Shown: one piece after another, positions 1 through 5,332 of the stretch
Position numbering within the stretch: position 1 is the first letter of the stretch
How the letters are laid out: each line of letters starts with the position of its first letter
Assembly (NCBI GenBank): GCA_946002345.1
Contig: CAMFZA010000126.1
Span: forward strand, 1 to 5,560
Source: an uncultured Phascolarctobacterium sp.
GTDB lineage: Bacteria; Bacillota; Negativicutes; Acidaminococcales; Acidaminococcaceae
DNA length: 5,560 nt
Reading direction: 5' to 3'
The notes under the pieces: model-generated
Databases searched by the model: none
What the model was told of the DNA's origin: nothing
The model's input: only the letters and a program-made list of their open reading frames with translations
Program-made: the position numbers and the translations under genes

Positions 1-692
1 TTAGCTGCCGTGGCGACGCGTGCAAAGTTGGGGGGGGCAGAGCCGCCGGAACCGACGGCGCCCACCACAAGGCCTGCGCCACTGATCACGGTCAAGTCAC
101 CGCTGCTCTTGGCAAACTGCTCGGCAATGGTGCCTTCACCCTGAGAAATAGCCATGAACATGGCGGCGGAGCCGAGAATAGCTACGCAGGGGACAGCGAT
201 ATAGCTAATGGCCGTAAGACTTTTAATACCGTAATAAGCAGTAGCAGTCATGCAAATGCCGGCAAGAGCAACCATGGCATACATTACTGTTTGGCTGTCG
301 CCAAACAGCGCCTTGGCTACCGGAATAGCGAACATGGCCAGACCTACACCAAACCAACCAGCCTGGGTAAAGCTAATCATGGCGCTGGGCAAATAGCTGC
401 CCTTGATGCCGAAGCTACGTTGGGCCAACAGGTCCAGGGAAAGGCCACTTTCGGCGCCGATAAAGCCCAGCGCTCCGGTGTATCCACCTAAAATGATGCC
501 ACCTAAAACTAATGCGCCAATGAAGCCGGACAGGTCCAAGCCCTTGGCCAGCTGTTGACCAACCCACATGCTGGCGGAGAAGAAGGTGAAGCCCAGCATG
601 ATCATGAACATGGTCATGAGACTGCGCCGATTGGCAGCCGGAACCGCACAGATGGCAAAATCTGCATCGACTACTTTTGCTTTTGTACTCAT
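1..692 (-). CDS. codB: Cytosine/nucleobase permease CodB, NCS1 family (partial, C-terminal part beyond left edge)
   Basis: Inner-membrane secondary transporter of the NCS1 family that would import cytosine or a related nucleobase by cation symport. The 230 visible residues correspond to the N-terminal half of the family (E. coli CodB is about 420 residues). Seen: FFSASMW in the first helix (37-43), GxIGAESGLS (76-85), RSFGIKGSYLPS (92-103) and QAGWFGVGLAMFAIP (110-124), all close to remembered E. coli CodB segments, then several more hydrophobic segments. The frame is still open at position 1. The ATG at 692 is preceded by AAGGGGG about 10 nt upstream. The gene lies 35 bp downstream of the phosphoribosyltransferase frame on the same strand with no terminator between, so the two are probably cotranscribed. 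Near the visible end, the NCS1 (P/A)DF(S/V)R-like motif reads PPNFAR, with Asn in place of Asp. Substrate (cytosine rather than another base) is inferred from similarity only. Confidence 0.9.
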   Translation of the reverse strand, partial: MSTKAKVVDADFAICAVPAANRRSLMTMFMIMLGFTFFSASMWVGQQLAKGLDLSGFIGALVLGGIILGGYTGALGFIGAESGLSLDLLAQRSFGIKGSYLPSAMISFTQAGWFGVGLAMFAIPVAKALFGDSQTVMYAMVALAGICMTATAYYGIKSLTAISYIAVPCVAILGSAAMFMAISQGEGTIAEQFAKSSGDLTVISGAGLVVGAVGSGGSAPPNFARVATAA

Positions 693-727
693 TATCAATT
701 ATCCCCCTTAAAATAAAAATATAAAAA

Positions 728-1408
728 TTAAAGACCTACATATTTTCCTACAGCAGCCTTGAATTCTGCTATACGACGAGTAGTAATATCCTTCAGGCTA
801 CGTTTTTTATTTGCTTCCAGATACGCCAGCTCTTGGGCATATAGTCTTTCGGTAACAGCTTTGTCTATTTTATGATAATGATTCTCTTCCAGCCATTCCT
901 CGTAGCTGAGCGGTGTCTTGTAGCCAAATTTTTCGTCGGTAAAGGCTGCAAAATCGATGCTGTCGGCAAGCTCATCCAGCTTTTCCCAATACTCCATAAC
1001 CTCATGGTAATGCTCGGGAATTTCGTAACGACGAGCACCGCCATCATAAATGGTGCATTTTTCAAACAGAGCATCGTCATCAGCTAAGGTTTGCTCACGA
1101 TATTCTGGAGCTAGCACGCTGTCCTTCCAATAAAAATCAACAAAGGGAAGGTTGATGCCCGTAATACCCTTTTCCTTATAGGTGCTGAAAATACCTTCGT
1201 GGTAAACGCAGTAGAAGCCTTCAAATTGGGGCCAATACTCCCTTAGCTCTTCTGTTAGGTTTTCCAGCACGGTGATGCCCATATTACCACCAATGGTGAA
1301 GAAAATAATGTTGCGCAAATGGGCTCCAGCAGTACGGTATTCCTTAACAATATGCTTCAGGCATTTTACTAAGGTATCACCGGTAGCGATGATATCACCG
1401 ATAATCAA
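728..1408 (-). CDS. C-terminal fragment of the interrupted phosphoribosyltransferase, PRPP-loop part
   Basis: The open frame downstream of the TAA begins at codon 90, but its only conventional start candidate is the TTG at 1408-1406, which lies inside the beta-strand of the PRPP loop. A GGAGG (complement of 1413-1417) precedes this TTG by only 4 nt; it also encodes Gly-Gly and may be coincidental. If used, it would give a 226-residue product opening with the loop IIGDIIATGDTL. Later landmarks are IIFFTIGGNMGI, a FYCVYHEGIF block, INLPFVDFYW, and LFEKCTIYDGGARRYEIPEHY, then a charged, Lys/Glu-rich C-terminus. Canonical PRPP loops have two acidic residues (ED or DD) where this has Gly-Asp. I do not expect a folded, active enzyme without the first 89 codons. 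Confidence 0.4.
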   Translation of the reverse strand: MIIGDIIATGDTLVKCLKHIVKEYRTAGAHLRNIIFFTIGGNMGITVLENLTEELREYWPQFEGFYCVYHEGIFSTYKEKGITGINLPFVDFYWKDSVLAPEYREQTLADDDALFEKCTIYDGGARRYEIPEHYHEVMEYWEKLDELADSIDFAAFTDEKFGYKTPLSYEEWLEENHYHKIDKAVTERLYAQELAYLEANKKRSLKDITTRRIAEFKAAVGKYVGL

Positions 1409-1555
1409 GGTGCCTCCATCAATAATACTGAGCTTTTTATATTTAATGTCTAGACCGGTAATCAGTTCCCCGTCAAAAACACGCTCGCAGGAAAGAAAAG
1501 TGTTGTCTTTTTTGGGGTCGGTGGGATGGTAGATTGTTTCCTCGATAGGATTGTT

Positions 1556-1822
1556 TTATTCGCCACGGAAAATGGTTAAAATATTGGCGGAGGTAATGAG
1601 ACCCTTTTTGTTAAAGAAATCCAAGGTGACCTTGGTAGGATTACACATCCGATCATAGTTTTCGAAGCCTACGATCTCGGGAGAATTGAGCAGATGCCGG
1701 GTGCTGGCACTGGTAACAATATAGTACTTATTGGACAGCTTGTCAGCATCTAAACGATATAGTCTAGCCTTGGAATGAGCATATTCGGGAACGAGATCCA
1801 CTCCCTCGAGTTTTTTGAACAT
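1556..1822 (-). CDS. N-terminal fragment (88 aa) of the interrupted phosphoribosyltransferase
   Basis: This is the stretch that normal initiation would translate: it starts MFKKLEG and ends TIFRGE before the TAA. It is basic at its N-terminus, then has a YYIVTSAS strand (about residues 35-42) and a segment LDFFNKKGLITSANILTIF that looks like the strand leading into the first PRTase loop. By itself it has no PRPP loop, so it should have no transferase activity. Longer forms starting from the TTG at 1903 lie upstream of the promoter and ribosome binding site and are not credible. I would treat it as half of a broken gene rather than as an independent small protein. Confidence 0.5.
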   Translation of the reverse strand: MFKKLEGVDLVPEYAHSKARLYRLDADKLSNKYYIVTSASTRHLLNSPEIVGFENYDRMCNPTKVTLDFFNKKGLITSANILTIFRGE

Positions 1823-1829
1823 ACTACCG

Positions 1830-1836
1830 CTCCTTT
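1830..1836 (-). promoter_or_regulatory. Ribosome binding site fixing the phosphoribosyltransferase start
   Basis: On the minus strand the sequence reads AAAGGAG, then 7 nt, then ATG at 1822. This strong site decides for the ATG at 1822 over the in-frame TTG at 1903. Confidence 0.75.
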
Positions 1837-1862
1837 GCAAAATAGTTTTTCTTATCCCGTTT

Positions 1863-1871
1863 ATTATATCA
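1863..1871 (-). promoter_or_regulatory. Extended -10 promoter for the phosphoribosyltransferase-codB unit
   Basis: The minus strand reads TGATATAAT, a perfect TATAAT with the TGn extension. No good -35 hexamer sits at 16-18 bp upstream (GTGCTT is the best), as is common for extended -10 promoters. The predicted transcript start is near 1856, giving a leader of about 34 nt before the ATG at 1822. It faces away from the transporter promoter at 1987-2015. Confidence 0.6.
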
Positions 1872-1986
1872 CTTGCCTTGGGAAAAAGCACGAAAAAAGA
1901 CAAGTATTAGCTATAAAAATAGCACTAGCTGCTGCTGGAGTGGGTTGGTAGGAACGTAAAAAGATGTTGTTTTAAAGAGCTTTTTA

Positions 1987-2015
1987 TTGTCAATACTTCA
2001 AGAAGGGTGTATAAT
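1987..2015 (+). promoter_or_regulatory. Sigma-70-type promoter for the TRAP-TAXI operon
   Basis: TTGTCA at 1987-1992 (5 of 6 to TTGACA), a 17-bp spacer, and a perfect TATAAT at 2010-2015. Predicted transcript start is about 2022, leaving a leader of some 44 nt that contains AAGGAG at 2052-2057, 8 nt before the ATG at 2066. No clear operator palindrome was found overlapping it. Confidence 0.8.
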
Positions 2016-2065
2016 GTATGCAATATTGTGACCGTTTTGTAGCATGGTAGTAAGGAGAGTAATGC

Positions 2066-4015
2066 ATGAGTAATAATAAAATGGACAAAGAGGCACAGGT
2101 AGCCTTGGACAAAAAGGCGCAACAGCTTTTGGAGGAAAAAGAATCTGAAGCGCGTATGCGCACCTATCAAGGACCATTGGCCAAAATAATAGTGGTTTTG
2201 CTCTGTGTATGGGCTGCCTTTCAGGTGTACTTTACCACCATTGGTGTTATTAGTGCTATTAATTTGCGTGCGATGCACTGTATTTTTCTGTTGTTATTTA
2301 CCTTTTTGCTATTTCCTACCTTCAAAAAGGAAAAAAGATTTCGTAAGCTTCCACCTCTTTGGGATATAGTTTTGATACTATTGGGTGTGGGTAGCTTTGG
2401 TTATTTGATTTTGAATTATGAGCGCATTGCCATGACGGGTGGGCGTATTGATACCCATGAGGTACTCATTGCCGGTGCGGCACTATTAGTCGTTTTTGAA
2501 GCGGCACGGCGTGCTTCTGGCAATTTGGCAGTGCTGGCGCTCATCTTCTTAGCCTATAATTGGTTTGGTGAATTTTTGCCGGGGTATTTAGGCCACAACG
2601 GCTTCACCCTAAAGCGTGTTCTGATAACTCAGTTTTGGGGAACCCAGGGTGTTTTAGGTACTGGTATCGGCGTGTCAGCAACCTACATATTTCTTTTTGT
2701 ACTCTTTGGTGCCTACTTAAAATACAGCGGCTTTTCCAAGTTCATCAATGACTTTTCGTTGACGTTGGTGGGTCAAACCCCGGGTGGACCGGCGAAGGTG
2801 GCTGTTTTGGCCTCCGGTCTCATGGGTATGATTAACGGCTCTGCTGTGGCCAATGTGGCTACCACAGGTACGATTACTATTCCCTTAATGAAGCAAACTG
2901 GCTATCGCAAGGAATTTGCCGGGGCAGTAGAGGCGGTTGCTTCTACGGGCGGTCAGTTCTGTCCTCCGATTATGGGTGCCGTGGGCTTTGTTATGGCGGA
3001 GTTTTTGGGCATTAGCTATACGAAAGTTATGCTGGCGGCTATTGTGCCGGCATTGCTGTACTATGTGGGCTTGCTTTTGGCAGTGCATTTTGAGGCCATG
3101 CGTTTGGGCCTTTCCGGCTTGTCCAAGGAAAATATTCCCAATGCCATGAAGGTGGTCAAGGAGCAGGGGCATCTGGTTATTCCCCTGGTGATGCTTATAG
3201 GTCTGATGTTCGCTGGCTATACACCTCTTTATGCGGCAGTGTTCTCTATTTTTGGCACCATTGCAGCCAGCTGGCTACGCAAGGAAACCCGCATGACTCC
3301 TAAAATCATTCTCGATGCTACTGTTGAGGGTGCTAAGGGTGCTATTTCCGTAGGTGTGTGCTGTGTTATCATCGGTGTCATCATTGGCACGGTAACCTTG
3401 ACCAGCATGGGGCTGAACATGGGCTACTTGATTTTAAATATTGTTGATAATAACAATATTTATCTCACGGGCTTTTTTGTTATGATTATGTCCACTATTT
3501 TGGGCATGGGTGTTCCCGGCGTAGCAGCGTATGTAATTGTGCAGGCTGTAGCAGTGCCGGTGCTGATTGATGCAGGGACACTGCCCTTAACCAGTCATTT
3601 GTTCTGCTTGATTTATGCTTGCCTTTCCAATATTACGCCGCCGGTAGCTATTAGTGCTTACGTGGCCAGCGGTATTGCAGGCTCCGACCAAACCAAAACG
3701 GGCTTGTGGGCTATGCGTTTGGGCATTATCGGCTTTATCATTCCCTTCTTCTTCTTGGATAACCCGGTGCTTTTGGTGGGCGTTGACCAGCAGGCTTCCA
3801 TGGCTGCTTCCTTGTGGGCTGTGTTTACAGCTTTGTTAGGCACTGCTGGCTTAGTTGCCGGACTGGAGGGTTGGCTGGTGCGCCGCTGCAGCTGGCTTGA
3901 GCGGGTAGTGCTCATCGCCTTGGCACCGCTGCTGCTCTATCCGGGGCTCGTGACCGACGCCATCGGCATTGCTGTGTTTGCGGCACTTATCGCTTGGCAG
4001 TGGATGAGAAAGTAA
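2066..4015 (+). CDS. TRAP transporter fused permease, 4TM/12TM (TAXI class)
   Basis: Membrane component of a tripartite ATP-independent periplasmic transporter, in which the small (DctQ-like) and large (DctM-like) subunits are fused. It works with the TAXI receptor encoded next and is driven by an ion gradient. The 649 residues fit the fused family. Residues 1-35 are a charged, soluble helix. Hydrophobic helices near 40-62, 70-84, 99-116 and 132-166 form the 4TM part. The large part carries the family signatures: GGPAKVAVLASGLMGMINGSA (240-260), an AxVEAxASTGGQxxPPxMGA stretch (287-305), LGMGVPGVAAYV (479-490) and SNITPPVAISAYVASGIAGSD (521-541). The last two helices (about 580-600 and 612-648) follow the usual core. 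The ATG is supported by AAGGAG 8 nt upstream and a consensus promoter. Substrate cannot be read from the sequence. The 3' end (about 3841-3960) is about 67% GC, against 25% near 2281-2340. Confidence 0.95.
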   Translation: MSNNKMDKEAQVALDKKAQQLLEEKESEARMRTYQGPLAKIIVVLLCVWAAFQVYFTTIGVISAINLRAMHCIFLLLFTFLLFPTFKKEKRFRKLPPLWDIVLILLGVGSFGYLILNYERIAMTGGRIDTHEVLIAGAALLVVFEAARRASGNLAVLALIFLAYNWFGEFLPGYLGHNGFTLKRVLITQFWGTQGVLGTGIGVSATYIFLFVLFGAYLKYSGFSKFINDFSLTLVGQTPGGPAKVAVLASGLMGMINGSAVANVATTGTITIPLMKQTGYRKEFAGAVEAVASTGGQFCPPIMGAVGFVMAEFLGISYTKVMLAAIVPALLYYVGLLLAVHFEAMRLGLSGLSKENIPNAMKVVKEQGHLVIPLVMLIGLMFAGYTPLYAAVFSIFGTIAASWLRKETRMTPKIILDATVEGAKGAISVGVCCVIIGVIIGTVTLTSMGLNMGYLILNIVDNNNIYLTGFFVMIMSTILGMGVPGVAAYVIVQAVAVPVLIDAGTLPLTSHLFCLIYACLSNITPPVAISAYVASGIAGSDQTKTGLWAMRLGIIGFIIPFFFLDNPVLLVGVDQQASMAASLWAVFTALLGTAGLVAGLEGWLVRRCSWLERVVLIALAPLLLYPGLVTDAIGIAVFAALIAWQWMRK

Positions 4016-4044
4016 TGTGGTGTAATAGCTTTAGTGGTTAATTT

Positions 4045-4069
4045 GCTGTTTTACGGAAAGTGAAACAGC
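4045..4069 (+). other. Intercistronic stem-loop between permease and receptor genes
   Basis: GCTGTTTTAC (4045-4054) pairs with GTGAAACAGC (4060-4069) over 10 bp, including one G-T wobble, around a GGAAA loop. No T-run follows on the plus strand (the next bases are CATTATAAAAAAA), so it is not a standard terminator. In transporter operons such structures can block RNA decay and make the receptor more abundant than the permease; that role is inferred here. Confidence 0.6.
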
Positions 4070-4078
4070 CATTATAAA
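4050..4078 (+). promoter_or_regulatory. Possible internal promoter for the TAXI receptor gene
   Basis: TTTACG (4050-4055, 4 of 6 to the -35 consensus) and TATAAA (4073-4078, 5 of 6 to the -10) are 17 bp apart, predicting a start near 4085, just ahead of AGGGAGAG and the ATG at 4105. It overlaps the stem-loop at 4045-4069. The AT-rich gap makes a chance match plausible. Confidence 0.3.
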
Positions 4079-4104
4079 AAAATAATTATAAGGGAGAGAG
4101 AAAC

Positions 4105-5109
4105 ATGAAAAAATTATCTACTTTGAAACGTCTGGCATGTGCGGCTTTGGCTGTAACCATGCTTGCTGGTGTAGTTGCCGGTTGTGGTGGCGAAAAGAAG
4201 GAGGCTGCTAAGGCTCCTGCAAAAATCGTCAAAATCAACTTCCCCACTGCTGGTGCTTCCGGTGCCCTTTATGCAGTAGGCGCTGCTATCACTAACAACT
4301 GGACTAAAAATGTACCTGGCGTGCAAGCTGCTAGCCAAGCTTCCGCAGGCGGCATTGCCAATCTGAACATGGTTTCCAACAATGAAGCTCAGGTATCCAT
4401 CGCAATTAGCTCCAACGTACTGCAATGCTTGAATGGTACCGACAGCTTTAAGGGTCATGCTTACAAGGATTTGAAGGTTATTGGTGGCTTGTACATGAAC
4501 CCCAACCAAGTGGTTGTTACCAACAAGTCCGGTATTAAAACCCTAGCTGACGTTAAGGGCAAACATTTTGCTGTTGCCGCCGCTGGTTCTTCTGTTTATA
4601 ACGAATGCCAAAACCACTTCACCACCGTGGGTATGAAATTCCCCGAAGATATTAAGACCGAATTGATTGCCTTTGGACCTGCTGCTGATATGCTGCAAAA
4701 TGGCACCTTGGATGGCGCTTGGATTATGTCCGGTGCTCCGGCTGCTGCTGTATCCCAGGCTTTGACCGCTGGCTGCCGCTTGGTTGATATTGATGATAAG
4801 ACCATCACTGCTTTGCAGGCAAAATATCCTTGGTATGCAAAATATACTATTCCGGCTAAGACCTATCCGAACCAGGATAAGGATGTACAAACCTCCGCTA
4901 TTAAGATGGTTATGTTCTGCCGTCATGATTTGAGCGAGGATACCGTTTACAAGCTGACCAAGTCCTTCTGGGAGCACATTGACGAGCTGGGCAAGGCTCA
5001 AAAGAACCTGAAGGGTTTGAAGCCTGCTGATGCAGTAAAGGATATTGCTAACTTGCCGTTGCATCCTGGCGCTGTTAAATACTACAAGGAAATTGGCGTA
5101 ATTAAATAA
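4105..5109 (+). CDS. TRAP transporter solute receptor, TAXI family (lipoprotein)
   Basis: Extracytoplasmic substrate-binding protein that captures the solute and delivers it to the fused permease. The signal peptide has a basic start (MKKLSTLKR), a hydrophobic core and a lipobox VVAGC, so Cys27 should be lipidated and anchor the protein to a membrane. A Glu/Lys/Ala linker follows to about residue 40. TAXI features: an opening strand and Gly-rich turn INFPTAGASGALYAVG (44-59), ASAGGIANLNMVSNNEAQVSI (about 79-99), a GKHFAVAAAGSSVYNE region (152-167; other members have GSGTE-like sequence), GTLDGAWIMSGAP (200-212), and the C-terminal LPLHPGAVKYYKEIG (317-331). The length, 334 residues, is normal. 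The start is backed by AGGGAGAG just upstream. The receptor follows the permease; in many TAXI systems it comes first. The ligand is not predictable from the sequence. Confidence 0.95.
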   Translation: MKKLSTLKRLACAALAVTMLAGVVAGCGGEKKEAAKAPAKIVKINFPTAGASGALYAVGAAITNNWTKNVPGVQAASQASAGGIANLNMVSNNEAQVSIAISSNVLQCLNGTDSFKGHAYKDLKVIGGLYMNPNQVVVTNKSGIKTLADVKGKHFAVAAAGSSVYNECQNHFTTVGMKFPEDIKTELIAFGPAADMLQNGTLDGAWIMSGAPAAAVSQALTAGCRLVDIDDKTITALQAKYPWYAKYTIPAKTYPNQDKDVQTSAIKMVMFCRHDLSEDTVYKLTKSFWEHIDELGKAQKNLKGLKPADAVKDIANLPLHPGAVKYYKEIGVIK

Positions 5110-5124
5110 TTGCTTTTTCTTACT

Positions 5125-5164
5125 AGCCCTGACTGGCATCGTCGGTCAGGGCTCTTGCTTTTCT
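5125..5164 (+). terminator. Intrinsic terminator of the TRAP-TAXI operon
   Basis: AGCCCTGAC (5125-5133) pairs perfectly with GTCAGGGCT (5145-5153), and the stem can extend inward by a T-G and a G-C pair. The T-rich tail CTTGCTTTTCT follows. It begins 15 bp after the receptor stop codon and separates this operon from the yggS-like gene. Confidence 0.9.
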
Positions 5165-5207
5165 AAAGAGTTTTTTACCTAAGAGCATGGTATTTAGCAG
5201 GCATTCA

Positions 5208-5236
5208 TAGACAATATTTAGGGATTATGCTAAAAT
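5208..5236 (+). promoter_or_regulatory. Promoter of the yggS-like gene
   Basis: TAGACA at 5208-5213 (5 of 6), a 17-bp spacer, and TAAAAT at 5231-5236 (5 of 6) with an upstream TGC giving an extended -10 (TGCTAAAAT). The predicted start is near 5243, leaving a leader of about 90 nt to the GTG at 5333. Confidence 0.7.
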
Positions 5237-5243
5237 AATATGT

Positions 5244-5294
5244 TAAGAATGGTATTTTCTACCCTTCTTAGATGCTAGAAAAATGTAGGAGCAT
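5244..5294 (+). other. Two tandem stem-loops in the yggS-like leader
   Basis: TAAGAA (5244-5249) pairs with TTCTTA (5265-5270), and the stem continues past one mismatch with GGT/ACC (5251-5253 with 5261-5263). A second stem pairs ATGCT (5272-5276) with AGCAT (5290-5294). Neither has a U-tract, and I do not recognise a riboswitch class. They may be incidental in AT-rich sequence. Confidence 0.3.
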
Positions 5295-5332
5295 TGTAAT
5301 ATATTTTTGCTGGAGAGTGGGAGGCAAGTAAA

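Larger units (their letters stand above)
728..1822 (-). pseudogene. Phosphoribosyltransferase-like gene interrupted by an in-frame TAA at codon 89
   Basis: Read from the ATG at 1822, one frame runs 364 codons to the TAA at 730-728, broken only by TAA at 1558-1556 (codon 89). The start is well supported: AAAGGAG lies 7 nt upstream and an extended -10 promoter lies further up. Both sides of the stop read as one protein. The 5' part ends ILTIFRGE, and the 3' part resumes NNPIEET and reaches a type I PRTase PRPP loop, IIGDIIATGDTL, at codons 140-151. There is no ATG, GTG or TTG between the stop and the loop strand, so the 3' part lacks a natural start. In PRTases a strand ending in RGG(L) often precedes the helix here, so the TAA may replace a Leu TTA; that is inference. 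The intact protein would transfer a base to PRPP, fitting the downstream codB. The roughly 200 residues after the loop are charged and partly helical, and I cannot assign a named subfamily or a base. Alternatives are a sequencing error or two separately made fragments. Confidence 0.75.

Noticed and set aside
291..491. Plus-strand open frame antisense to codB
   Set aside because: It lies entirely within the well-supported codB frame, has no ribosome binding site or family resemblance, and reads as a shadow.
1823..1903. N-terminal extension of the phosphoribosyltransferase from the TTG at 1903
   Set aside because: It would begin upstream of the extended -10 promoter, and the ATG at 1822 has a strong, well-spaced ribosome binding site.
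1910..1923. Small inverted repeat GCTAT-AAAA-ATAGC between the divergent promoters
   Set aside because: Five base pairs of mostly A-T sequence; too weak to call an operator or terminator.
1925..2278. Minus-strand open frame across the divergent intergenic region and the start of the permease gene
   Set aside because: It overlaps the strong promoter, ribosome binding site and N-terminal coding of the permease, and its translation is low-complexity with no recognisable domain.
4543..5139. Long minus-strand open frame (198 codons) opposite the TAXI receptor gene
   Set aside because: It would start inside the terminator region and run antisense to a clear TAXI family protein. It has no motif support.
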